64,000 nucleotides of DNA, taken from CAZOWW01 sp964583765. GTDB taxonomy: Bacteria > Actinomycetota > Actinomycetes > Actinomycetales > Kineosporiaceae. The notes under the pieces were generated by a model that saw nothing but the letters and a program-made list of their open reading frames with translations, had not been told where the DNA came from and did no database searches. Position numbers and translations under genes: made by a program. The stretch is taken from contig CAZOWW010000001.1 in assembly GCA_964583765.1 (NCBI GenBank), positions 69,342 to 133,341 on the forward strand, written 5' to 3'. Each line of letters starts with the position of its first letter. Position 1 is the first letter of the stretch. This document shows positions 10,149-19,000 of the stretch, in pieces.

Positions 10149-10331
10149 TCAGCTCCTGACGCGGGCCTCGTCGACGAGCAGGACAGGAATCCCCCCGTCG
10201 ATCCGGTAGGCGCGGTCGCAGGAGGCACAGGCGAGTTCGTCACCTCCGTCGGGCGCGGTGCCGTCGACGAGTTCGCCGCGGCACGCGGGACAACGCAGGA
10301 TCTGTCTCAGCCAGGGGTCGAGAGCGCTCAC
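10149..10331 (-). CDS. Trm112-like zinc-binding protein
   Basis: A 60-residue protein: LDPWLRQILRCPACRGELV, then CASCDRAYRIDGGIPVLLVDEAR. Two CxxC pairs form a zinc site typical of Trm112/YcaR-type proteins, which in other organisms activate methyltransferases. The GTG at 10331 has AGGA about nine bases upstream. It lies between manB and the SIS gene on the same strand, six bases from the latter, a conserved actinobacterial arrangement. The partner enzyme is unknown. Confidence 0.9.
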   Translation of the reverse strand: MSALDPWLRQILRCPACRGELVDGTAPDGGDELACASCDRAYRIDGGIPVLLVDEARVRS

Positions 10332-10555
10332 TGTTCCATCCTGACGTATTCGATGCGCTCCTGGGCGATGATCCGCGCCCGGGAGCGGGCCAATCGCCGC
10401 CGCGCGTCCGGCCGATGCTGCTACCGGGCGTCGCGAACGGCGAACCTGTCGGGTGCCGGACCCACGACCGCGCGGGCCGGGGGCCGGCGACGCGCGGGAC
10501 GCGGTGTTCCACGGACTGCTGCAGTGCACGGTGCGGTGGTACGGAGAGACCGGGA

Positions 10556-10572
10556 CGGCGCGCTCGGCGCCG
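10556..10572 (-). terminator. Stem-loop after manB
   Basis: CGGCGC and GCGCCG are separated by five bases, starting three bases beyond the manB stop on the minus strand. There is no T-run. It may stabilise or end manB transcripts before the 244-bp gap to the Trm112-like gene. Confidence 0.4.
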
Positions 10573-10575
10573 GGA

Positions 10576-12009
10576 TCAGGAGGGGTCGCGGACCAGGGCC
10601 AGGACCTCGTCCCGCAGCGCCTCCAGGGTCTTCGCGTCGGCTGCCTCGGCGTTGAGCCGGAGCAGGGGCTCGGTGTTGCTCGGACGTAGGTTGAACCACC
10701 AGAGGCCGCCGTCGGTTCCCGGTTCGTGGACCACGGTCAGACCGTCCAGGCGGTCGAGGCTCACGCCGGGCCGATCGGCGAAGGCCGCCTCGACGAGCGC
10801 GGTGGCCTCGGCCACGCTGGGCACCCGGGAGTTGATCTCACCGCTGGCCAGGTACCGCCGGAACCGGGCCACCAGTTCGGTGAGCGGGCCCGGCTGCTCA
10901 CCGAGGGCGGCCAGAACGTGCAGGGCCGCCAACATGCCCGTGTCGGCGAACCAGAAGTCGCGGAAGTAGTAGTGCGCCGAGTGCTCGCCGCCGAACACGG
11001 CGTCGTGGCGGGCCATCTCGGGCTTGATGAACGAGTGCCCCACCCGGGTGCGCACCGCGGTCGCCCCGCACTCCGCGATCACCTCGGGGACCACGCGGGA
11101 CGTGATGCAGTTGTGGATCACGGTGGCCGTGCGGCCGAGGGCACGTTCCTTGGCGATCTCCCGCTCGGCCACGAGCGCGGTGATCTCACTGGGCGTGACC
11201 ACCTCACCCTGCTCGTCGACGACGAAGCACCGGTCGGCGTCCCCGTCGAAGGCCAGGCCCAGGTCGGCGCCGTGCTCACGCACCGCCCGCTGCAGGTCCA
11301 CCAGGTTGGCCGGATCGAGCGGGTTCGCCTCGTGGTTGGGGAACGTGCCGTCGAGCTCGAAGTAGAGCGGGATGATCTCCAACGGCAGCTCGGGCATGCC
11401 CGCGGCCGTCCCCAGCACGGCGGGGGTGGTCAGGCCGGCCATGCCGTTGCCGGCGTCCACGACGACCCGCAGTGGGCGGATCTTCGCCAGGTCGACCAGC
11501 CCGCGCAGATGCCGAACGTACCCGGGGAGGATGTCCTCGTCGCTCACCGTGCCCGGTGTGAGGGCAGTCGAGGCCGCGGCGGGCCAGTCCGGGGCGTCCA
11601 CCAGCGCCTGGGCGATGTCCCGCACCTCGGCCAGGCCCCCGTCCAGACCGACCGGCCGGGCGCCGGAGCGGCAGAGCTTCATGCCGTTCCAGGCCGCCGG
11701 GTTGTGGCTGGCGGTGAACATGGCGCCGGGGGCGTCCAGCGCGCCGCTGGCGTAGTACAGCGCGTCCGTGCTGCAGAGCCCGAGCTGGACGACGTCGACG
11801 CCGACCGAGGCGGCTCCCTGTCCGAATGCCGCCGCCAGTGCCGGGGAGGAGTCGCGCATGTCGTGCCCGATGACGAGTCGATCCCCCCGTCCGACGCCGG
11901 TCACCTGGGCGAAGGCCACTCCGAAGGCACGGGCGACCCGCTCGTCGAGCTGGGATCCCACCAGGCCACGGATGTCGTTCGCCTTGACGATGTCAGCAAG
12001 AACCACCAC
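10576..12009 (-). CDS. manB: Phosphomannomutase/phosphoglucomutase
   Basis: A 477-residue alpha-D-phosphohexomutase interconverting mannose-6-P and mannose-1-P (possibly also glucose phosphates). Four family landmarks are present: the phosphoserine loop TASHNP with Ser about 101, the metal-binding DGDADRC, the sugar-specificity loop GGEHSAHYYFRD, and the phosphate-binding RPSNTEPLLRL. The length is typical. The GTG start at 12009 has TAGCCT six bases upstream, suggesting leaderless transcription. The neighbour SIS protein and the glycan genes further right fit a role in activated-sugar supply. The mycobacterial equivalent is Rv3257c. Confidence 0.95.
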   Translation of the reverse strand: MVVLADIVKANDIRGLVGSQLDERVARAFGVAFAQVTGVGRGDRLVIGHDMRDSSPALAAAFGQGAASVGVDVVQLGLCSTDALYYASGALDAPGAMFTASHNPAAWNGMKLCRSGARPVGLDGGLAEVRDIAQALVDAPDWPAAASTALTPGTVSDEDILPGYVRHLRGLVDLAKIRPLRVVVDAGNGMAGLTTPAVLGTAAGMPELPLEIIPLYFELDGTFPNHEANPLDPANLVDLQRAVREHGADLGLAFDGDADRCFVVDEQGEVVTPSEITALVAEREIAKERALGRTATVIHNCITSRVVPEVIAECGATAVRTRVGHSFIKPEMARHDAVFGGEHSAHYYFRDFWFADTGMLAALHVLAALGEQPGPLTELVARFRRYLASGEINSRVPSVAEATALVEAAFADRPGVSLDRLDGLTVVHEPGTDGGLWWFNLRPSNTEPLLRLNAEAADAKTLEALRDEVLALVRDPS

Positions 12010-12015
12010 ACCCCG

Positions 12016-12021
12016 AGGCTA
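12016..12021 (-). promoter_or_regulatory. Putative -10 hexamer (TAGCCT) of leaderless manB
   Basis: On the minus strand TAGCCT ends six bases before GTG 12009. No Shine-Dalgarno sequence or clear -35 is visible. Confidence 0.5.
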
Positions 12022-12185
12022 TCCGAGAGCCCCCGGGCCGCCACCACCGGCTCAACCACCAGAGAGTGGCCGCTCGATTGCGTCGCGTATGCGGCGGAGC
12101 GTCGCTGCCCACCCCGGCAGAAGGTGCTTCGGCTCCCACGGCCCGTGCCGCGGCCGCAAGCGGCTCGACCCCGAAGCGCCGTGGC

Positions 12186-12500
12186 TCAGTCCTTGCGGCT
12201 GCGGTCCAGTACCGCCGCGACGGACAACTCGTAGCCCGCGTGTTCCCAGGTGCGGTGCTCGCAGTGGTGGCAGGAGGTGAATTCGACCGGTGTACCGTCA
12301 GTGAGGCATAGTGACAGCCGGGTGATGTGCAGGCTGCCGCAGCCCCGGCAGGATCCCGGGGCGCGGTGTTCTCGCTGCGTCAGCGAACCCAGAGGCGGAG
12401 CGACCACGGGCCCTCGGCCCCGACCTCGGCGACGGGTCGGCGGAGCGGCGGTGTCCAGCGCAGGGCGTGGCGTCGAAGCGGAGTAGTGCCTACTCGTCAC
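12186..12500 (-). CDS. Small zinc-ribbon protein of unknown function
   Basis: A 104-residue protein. The first half is Arg/Pro/Ala-rich and probably unstructured. The second half has two metal-binding pairs, CRGCGSLHITRL and SCHHCEHRTWEHAGYELS, forming a likely zinc ribbon. The GTG at 12500 is chosen because GGAGG lies five bases upstream; the frame is open further but into repeat-rich sequence. It lies between DUF3499 and manB, a position kept in related actinobacteria. I do not recognise a function; a role in transcription or RNA binding would be a guess. Confidence 0.75.
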   Translation of the reverse strand: MTSRHYSASTPRPALDTAAPPTRRRGRGRGPVVAPPLGSLTQREHRAPGSCRGCGSLHITRLSLCLTDGTPVEFTSCHHCEHRTWEHAGYELSVAAVLDRSRKD

Positions 12501-12628
12501 GGAGACCTCCGGCGTTGACCGGGTACGCACGAACGTGCCCGGTCCGTTATGACGATCACGGTTGCGACCGTCACAGGACGTCGTTCGGCCAGAACCCGCA
12601 CCACCACCCGGACAAGGGTCGACCGGAT

Positions 12629-12691
12629 CGGATGACACCGGTGCCGGGTCGAATGACGCCGATGCCGGGACGGATGACACTGATGACGGGG
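12629..12691. repeat. Tandem array, three units of 21 bp
   Basis: Units at 12629, 12650 and 12671 share CG(G/A)ATGAC(A/G)C and end CCGGG or similar. Both strands stay open through the array, but no protein family is recognised. Confidence 0.8.
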
Positions 12692-12880
12692 ACACGCTGG
12701 TGAGCCCGGGTTCTGCCACGCCCCTCATCGGCAGGCGACGCCGGGACGTTGAATCGGCGGCGCGTCCCGACATTGAGGCCCTCCCCCGAAGGATCGCGAC
12801 ATCGGGCACAGCCTCGGAGAATCACCCGGACCCGGCTCAACCGTCCTGACCTGCCACGACCTGGCCGGGGTCGCCGGCTG

Positions 12881-12951
12881 AGGGCAGAACCGTCGCTTCA
12901 AGGGCAGTGCCGTCCCTCTGGAGAGCAGCACCGTCGCTCCTGAGGGCAAGG
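12881..12951. repeat. Degenerate tandem array, about 21 bp
   Basis: Units begin at 12881, 12901, 12922 and a partial one at 12943, with consensus AGGGCAG.ACCGTCGCT. The array is non-coding. Confidence 0.75.
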
Positions 12952-13143
12952 GCTCAGCCCCGGGGCCCAGGATGTCGTCCCCGCAGCGCGAGAGCCCTCA
13001 CGGGCGCTTCAGGTGCCTGACAGGGCCCTCCTGATGCCCGGGGCAGCCCGCCTGACGCCCGGCAGGGTCCGCGGGCGCCCGAACCTGTCCTTCCCGAAGA
13101 CCGAAGTCCTTCCCGAGACCCGGCCCTTCATCGAGCACGCCGG

Positions 13144-13177
13144 TTCGTCGAGGACGGCCCTTCGTCGAGGACGGCCG
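13144..13177. repeat. Two tandem units of 17 bp
   Basis: TTCGTCGAGGACGGCC occurs at 13144 and 13161, one base differing at the unit end. It lies 40-75 bp beyond the DUF3499 stop (minus strand). Confidence 0.8.
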
Positions 13178-13218
13178 GTCGAGAGACCTGCCCCTTCGAG
13201 GCTGCGCGGCGAGGCGGA

Positions 13219-13581
13219 TCAGCGGTCGGGGTCGCGAAGGACCCGAAGGTGTCCCCGCCGTCCCAGCTCGACGGCTGCCGATTCGTCCCGTGCCCGCGCC
13301 GCCGGACGTTCTCGTGCGGCCTCACGCACGGCATCCGCGAGCGCCAGCAGGTCGTCGTGCGAGGGGCCCGGCGCATCAGGATCGGGTGCCAGGCGCACGA
13401 CCTCCCACCCGCGCGGCGCGGTGAGTCGCTCGGCATGCTCAGCACACAGGTCGTAGCAGTGCGGCTCGGCATAGGTGGCCAGCGGCCCGAGGACGGCCGT
13501 GGAGTCGGCGTACACATAGGTCAGGGTCGCAGCAGCGACCTGGCCGCACGCGGTGCGCGAACACCGCCGGACACCTCCCAC
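13219..13581 (-). CDS. DUF3499 family protein
   Basis: A 120-residue protein with the DUF3499 signature: RRCSRTACG at the N-terminus, a TLTYVYADSTAVLGPLATYAEPH core, then CYDLCAEHAERLTAPRGWEVVRL. Four cysteines in two pairs plus His suggest a bound zinc. The C-terminal 50 residues are a variable Ala/Arg-rich helix. The GTG at 13581 is the nearest in-frame start to the conserved core; AGGAGAGG lies 14 bases upstream, which is far, so the start is uncertain by a few codons. It corresponds to Rv3258c. The function is unknown; it is divergent from the zincin-like gene as in other actinobacteria. Confidence 0.9.
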   Translation of the reverse strand: MGGVRRCSRTACGQVAAATLTYVYADSTAVLGPLATYAEPHCYDLCAEHAERLTAPRGWEVVRLAPDPDAPGPSHDDLLALADAVREAARERPAARARDESAAVELGRRGHLRVLRDPDR

Positions 13582-13677
13582 GGGGCGTGACCCTACCTCT
13601 CCTGGTCGGAAGCCGAGAACCGGACGCGCCGGGGCATCCCCACGCACAGGTGTCCGCCGGAGGCCACCCATCGGTCG

Positions 13678-13683
13678 TACGCT
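13678..13683 (+). promoter_or_regulatory. Putative -10 hexamer (TACGCT) of leaderless zincin-like gene
   Basis: TACGCT ends seven bases before ATG 13691, and there is no Shine-Dalgarno sequence. No clear -35 is visible. Confidence 0.45.
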
Positions 13684-13690
13684 CGACCAC

Positions 13691-14134
13691 ATGTCCACCC
13701 CCACGCCGCCTCGCCGTCGGCTCCGCACGCGCCGGGACCGGCACGGGCACGGTCTGCGCGGTCCGCTGCTGCCCCGGGAGGTACCTGCCTGGCGCAGTCG
13801 TGGACAACGCTTCGACGACCGGGTCCTGGACACCGTCGAGCAGTTGTCCCGGCGGTGGGGTCGGGAGCTGGACGCGGTCGAGTTCGCGGTGGAGGACGTT
13901 CCACCCAGCGACCCCGCGCCCTGGGAACACGGCGAGGTGCCCCTGGGCCGCTTCTTCCCCGCGGACGGCGCGCTGCCACCTCGGGTCGTCGTCTACCGCC
14001 GCCCCGTCGAGGCACGCACCACGGACCTCTCGGAGATCGCCGCACTCGTCAACGACGTGGTCGTCGAGCAGATCGCCCATCTGCTCGGGCTGGCCCCGGA
14101 ACAGATCGACCCCCACTACCGCGGCGACGGGTGA
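13691..14134 (+). CDS. Metallopeptidase-like (zincin fold, PF06262-type) protein
   Basis: A 147-residue protein of the small 'metallopeptidase family' found next to DUF3499 (Rv3259 in mycobacteria). The basic N-terminus is followed by FDDRVLDTVEQLSRRWGRELDAVEFAVEDVPP, a typical family stretch, and a C-terminal helix at about 118-133. Active family members carry HExxHxxG there; this protein has E126-Q127-x-x-H130-x-x-G133. The first zinc ligand and the catalytic glutamate are thus replaced, so it is probably not a working protease. ATG 13691 is preferred to the upstream in-frame ATG because it follows a -10-like hexamer by seven bases. Confidence 0.85.
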   Translation: MSTPTPPRRRLRTRRDRHGHGLRGPLLPREVPAWRSRGQRFDDRVLDTVEQLSRRWGRELDAVEFAVEDVPPSDPAPWEHGEVPLGRFFPADGALPPRVVVYRRPVEARTTDLSEIAALVNDVVVEQIAHLLGLAPEQIDPHYRGDG

Positions 14135-14169
14135 GCCGAGGACGACCGACCGGTGCCTGCCCCTGGATC

Positions 14170-15903
14170 TCAACGCACGAGCAGTCGGGGGTCCGCGACG
14201 GCCCGGGAGGCCACTGCCGCCCGGTGCGCGGGGACGGTCACCGGCACCTCGCCGATCAGGCCGCCGTTTCCGCCCGCTGCCGTGAGCACCTCCTCGGCGA
14301 CGAGAGAACCCGGACCGAGCGGCTGCACGAGCGTCGCGAGCCCTCGTGCGGGCAGCGCCAGCGTCAGGGTGGAGGCGGCCGGCACGCTCACGATCCGGTC
14401 GAGCAGCGGCATGCCGTCGACGGCGACCACGCGCACCCGAGCGGTCGCGGTCCGCCCCGTGCCGTCCGAACCGGACGCCGTCCCGCCGGATCCGCGAGCC
14501 GAACCCCCCGCACGTCCCGGGGACGTGACGGAGACCGCGCTCAACTGGAGCGAGGCGGCGACCGCGGTCGGGGAAACCCGCGTCGAGGAGTCCGGCAGCA
14601 CGGCCATCCCCTCACGGGCCAGCGGGACCACCCCGGGTGACCAGGCGAACTCCTGCTGCCCCCCGAGGGCCGCCCCTGCCGACCTGCCCGCCTCGGCCGT
14701 GGTCCTGCCGCACCGGCTCAGCCCGGCCGCGACCACGGGCTCGTCAGCCCGCACCACCGCGGTGTAGGCGCCGGCGGACACGCCCGACAGGGACAGATCA
14801 CCGACGCCGCCCCCGGGCACCGTGAGGACCCCCTGCCGAAGGGCGACCTCCCCCGCAGGCCCGAGCAATCGCACGCTGACGACAGCCGGAGACCCACCCG
14901 GCACGGCCACCCGCACGAGGCTGCCCGGACCGTCCACCCGTAGCCCCGGCACGAACTGGGTGCGAGAAGCCGCCGCGGAGGCGACCACGTCGTCTGCCCC
15001 ATGCGGTGCGACCCCGCTCTGGTCGCTGTCGTGCAGTGTGGCTGCCACTCGCCCCACGCGGGCACGGACGTGCACCACGAGACGGTCGACCCCGGGGGCC
15101 AACGCGTCCAGGAACAGGGCGATCTCACGACCGGCGGGCACCACGACTCCCTGGGCCCGCGCGGCCGCCGGGCCGCCCTGGGCGGCCAGCACGTCCACGT
15201 CGACGACGGCCGCCGCCTGCCCGGGATCCGCGAGCAGCAACCGTGCCCGATGCCCCGGCACGGTGGAGCCCCCGACGAGCCAGGTGTCCGCGATCGCCGT
15301 CGCGCAGGCCCGCGCGACGATCCCCCGCAACGGGCCGGACGACGCGGCGGTGAGCTGCAACCCCCCGACGAGGGGGAGCGCGGCCGACGACGACGCGGCA
15401 TCGACGCCGTAGTGGATCCGCCAGGCCCCGGCCCCACGCCCGGTGTCGAGCACGGTGGCGGGTCGGACCGTGGCGTTCTCCTGCCCCGGCGCGTCCGGGG
15501 AACGGGTACCCGAGGGCCCGGGGGCCGAGCCGCCCAGGCGTGCCGAGAGCGTGCGGGAGCTCGGTGCCCTCCCGGACAGCGGCCCGAGACTCAAGGTTCC
15601 GGTCCCGGACCGATCGACGCCCGTGGCGCCTGCCGCCCTGTCTCCCGTGGTGTTCGTCGACGCGTCCACCGCGGCCACACGCACGGTCACCGGAGCTCCC
15701 GGGGACTGCGCCGAGGCGCCGGACGGCACGAGCAGGGTCTCCGGCCCCGGGCAGACCAGGTCGGGTACCAGGTGCTCGGTGGGCAACGCGTCCGCCGTTG
15801 CGACGGATCCCCGGCGCGGCGCATCGACGGCCAGGGCCGAGGCTGCGGTCACGATCGCCCCCACGACCAACGTCGTGGCGGTGGTCACCAACCGATGGCG
15901 CAC
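14170..15903 (-). CDS. DUF5719 family secreted/membrane-anchored protein
   Basis: A 577-residue protein with one N-terminal hydrophobic segment (VTTATTLVVGAIVTAASALAV), so a signal peptide or anchor. The rest is extracytoplasmic: beta-rich, Gly/Ala/Val-rich modules with few charged catalytic motifs, matching DUF5719. Tandem jelly-roll-like domains are possible, with blocks such as GREIALFLDALAPGVDRLVVHVRA and GDLSLSGVSAGAYTAVVRADEPVVAAGLS. GTG 15903 has GGAGGGG upstream. It follows the giant glycosyltransferase gene on the same strand after 166 bp; the pair is conserved in Micrococcales and suggests a shared envelope function. No activity can be assigned. Confidence 0.85.
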   Translation of the reverse strand: MRHRLVTTATTLVVGAIVTAASALAVDAPRRGSVATADALPTEHLVPDLVCPGPETLLVPSGASAQSPGAPVTVRVAAVDASTNTTGDRAAGATGVDRSGTGTLSLGPLSGRAPSSRTLSARLGGSAPGPSGTRSPDAPGQENATVRPATVLDTGRGAGAWRIHYGVDAASSSAALPLVGGLQLTAASSGPLRGIVARACATAIADTWLVGGSTVPGHRARLLLADPGQAAAVVDVDVLAAQGGPAAARAQGVVVPAGREIALFLDALAPGVDRLVVHVRARVGRVAATLHDSDQSGVAPHGADDVVASAAASRTQFVPGLRVDGPGSLVRVAVPGGSPAVVSVRLLGPAGEVALRQGVLTVPGGGVGDLSLSGVSAGAYTAVVRADEPVVAAGLSRCGRTTAEAGRSAGAALGGQQEFAWSPGVVPLAREGMAVLPDSSTRVSPTAVAASLQLSAVSVTSPGRAGGSARGSGGTASGSDGTGRTATARVRVVAVDGMPLLDRIVSVPAASTLTLALPARGLATLVQPLGPGSLVAEEVLTAAGGNGGLIGEVPVTVPAHRAAVASRAVADPRLLVR

Positions 15904-16069
15904 AGTCCCCTCCGGGTCTTGGGTCGACGTGCGGGATCGCGCCGAGGCACGGCGTCACCGGGCCGCCGGTTCGATGAGCGCAGGCTCTCCCGCCCCGGCT
16001 TGGCCCAGGCCCGGCGAGCTGTCCCCGCAGGACATGGCTCAGCGAGGCCGGGGAGACGGGCCGAGTCGA

Positions 16070-19000
16070 TCACCGCCGGTCCCCTCGTCGGGGACGGCGC
16101 AGGGCCGGCCTGCGGCTGTTCCGGCCGGCCTCCTCCGATGCCGAACCGGGCGCCAGGCCCAGGGAGTCGAGCGCGGCCCCCACCGCACCGGTGTCCGCCG
16201 TCGGGCTCGTGCTCTCCGGTGCCGGCGGGCCCCCCGGCGACGCTGAGCCCTCCGACGACCCTGGGCCCCTGGCCAGGGCCGTGGCACCGTCCGAGCGGGC
16301 GTCCTCGTCCCTGTCCGGACGAGGATCCGGTCCGGTGGACCCCGTCCCGGGCGGCTCCCCTTCCCCCGGAACCCGCCCGAGGGCGATCGGCAGAGGGGTG
16401 GGGGTACCCAGACGCTCGGCGGGCCCCCGAGGCACTGGCCGCGAGCTACGAGCCGGTGCCGACAATCGACGCCGGATCTGTGGCACCGGTACCGCGACGA
16501 GCAACGCCAGTGCCGCGACGACACCACGTCCCAGGGTCACCATGTCCTGCCAGCGGGAGCGGTGCACCACCCGCAGGTGGCCGCCTCGCGTAGGCAGGGC
16601 GAATGCCTGATCCCATCCCGCGTGGCGGACCGGGTGCAGCGCCACCCCGTCGAGTTCGGCCTGCCAACCCGGGTCCGCCCGCTCCGAGAGCACCAGGATC
16701 CGGCCGGGGTCTCCGGGCGCGAGCCAGGTGTCCAGATCCGCCCCTGAGGACGGGAGCCCGGCCAGCACGGTGCCGTCGGCGGCCAGCACCCGTGCCCGAG
16801 CCGGACGAGTGGGCCCGGATCCGTCCACGCCGGACGTCGCGGCGTCCCCGAGCTCGACCCGCCAGAGGATCGCGCCGTGCACGGCGGCCACCCGCGCCAG
16901 CCCCGGCGAGGCGTCGAGGGCCTGGGCGAGCTGGTCGTCGATCGGTGGCTCCATGAGGACCGAACCGATGTCGAGGTCCACGAGTCCCGGCCGCGCGTCC
17001 TGGTCGGAGTCGGAGATCAGGCGTGCCAGCACGGGCACGATCAGCCGGGCGTCGGGGACGAGGCCCGCGCGGGACGCCCCGGTCGCTCCGGACGTCGTGC
17101 CCCCCGGTGACGTCGTGCCCCCCGATACCGACGTGCCAGCCTCCCGGGCGGACAGGGCGGCGGAGCCGTCGCCGAAGCCCGCAGCACCGGAGCGGGCAAG
17201 TGCCCAGGCCAGCCCCGCCGACTCTTCGCGCAGCACGAGGGTGCGCATGGCGGCAGGACCCTCGGCCTCCAACGCGGCCACCTCCGGCAGCACCGGCCGC
17301 GCGCTGCGGTGCACCACGGTCAACGCAGTGCTTCCTCGGACCCCCGCGAGTCCGCCGGACCACACCGCGCCGACGAGCACCGGCCCGATCGCCAGCACCA
17401 GCGCGAGCGCGCCCAGCAGCACGCCCCGGGCCGGAAGCCGGCGGGACCGCCGTACCCCTGCGTCCACGCCGAGCGCACCGGCGGCGAGCAGCCCCAGCAG
17501 AGCCACGGACAGGGCAGGTCCCGACCAGCCGGTGATCGGCCTCGCGGTACCGGCGCCGAGGCGCGCCCGCTCGGCAAGTCCGGCGGTGGCCAGACCCGCG
17601 CCGAAGACCACCCACAAGGCCAGCGCCGCCCGCCACCGTCGCCCGGTCAGGGCCAGCACACCGGCCACCCCGACCGGGAGCACCGCCACCAGGCACAGGG
17701 TGGTGAGCACCGTGCCACCGTGCGCAGCACCGAACGGCAGGTGGTCGAGCACCCACCGTCCGGACACCGAGTGGACGCCGAGCACTTTCCCCGGATCGCC
17801 CGGGCTCAGGAGCAGGTGCCGCCCGAGGGCCACCGGCGCCGACGTCCGGCCCGAGCCCACGGACGATCCCGACGAGGCCCCGGAGCCCGTGGCGTCGGCG
17901 AACAACAGCCACGGCCGCTCCGTGACGGCACGCCACCACGGCGCCAGGAGGGCCAGCGGCACGACGACGGTCCAGGAGAGCAGCCAGCGGTCACGGCGTC
18001 CGGCGAGCACCGCCAGGATCACGACCAGGGCCAGCGGCACGGCCAGCGAGGGCGCACCCGCCAGGATCGCGGTCAGCAGCAGCCCTGCGAGAGAGGAGGT
18101 GGTCACCGCGCCGAACCGGTCCGGGCGACCCAGGGGCGCGAGGCCGACCACCCGGGCGAGACTCACCGCGAACAGAGGCAACAGCAGGTGCGCGGTGACC
18201 GCCCCGATCCGCCCCGTGGCGACCGCCTGCAGCAGGGGAGGCGCGGCGGCCCAGGCCAGGGCGGCCCACAGCCGGACGAGGCGGGAGGGCACCACCCGAC
18301 CGGCCGCCCACCAGGCGGTGAGCCCGGAGAGTGGCAATGCGCCGAGCTCGAGGACGAGAGCGGCTCGGGACGGGTCGCCCCCCAGCGGGGCCGCGATCAG
18401 GGCGATCAACGCCACGAGCGGGTCCGCCGGGGCCGCCGCGCCGAGGCCCACCGGACGCCAGGACGACAGCGCGCGCGACCACAGGGTCGAGGCGTGCCCC
18501 GGAAGGGGAGCCAGCGCCGGGCCGACGAGTGCGCCGGTTCCCCGGACCACCGACCACAGCGCGGCCACGTTCGCCGCGACGAGCAGGCCGGCCACTGCGA
18601 CCCCGGCCCAACGTCCGAGCCGGCGGGAACGCCGCGACCAGGCCGCCTCGTTCCTGCGGGCCAGGGACCGGGCCACCCGCATCCCCACCGGACGGTGGAT
18701 CGTCAGCGGGGTGCCTCCCGGCGCGCCCGGACCCGATCGGCTCTGCGCGTTGACCTGCAGCCGCGTGACGAAGACGTCTCGGCGGGCCCGCCAGGCCTGC
18801 CGCGACCCGGTCTCCAGGGTGCGCAGCGTGCCGGGAGGAACGCGGCGGGAGCGTCCGGCGCGACGACGGGCACGCACCCACACCGGTACCCGCGCAACGG
18901 CAGCCACGACCGCGGTGCACTCGTCCACGGCCCGCTCGGGCTGCTTGAGCACGAGCCGCGCCGCCGCGCGGAAGGGCACGGCCAGCAACGTCGCCACCAC

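Larger units (their letters stand above)
12501..13218. other. 718-bp repeat-rich non-coding block
   Basis: No supportable gene between the zinc-ribbon and DUF3499 genes. The block holds three unrelated short tandem arrays (12629-12691, 12881-12951, 13144-13177) and is open in several frames without any recognisable protein. It may hold the promoter of the zinc-ribbon gene, but no convincing promoter was found. Confidence 0.65.

Noticed and set aside
12571..12850. Small protein genes inside the repeat block
   Set aside because: Several frames are open on both strands only because the array period is a multiple of three; no ribosome site or family match supports any of them.
12629..12951. CRISPR-like arrays
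   Set aside because: Units are directly adjacent with no spacers of uniform length, degenerate, and no cas genes are nearby.
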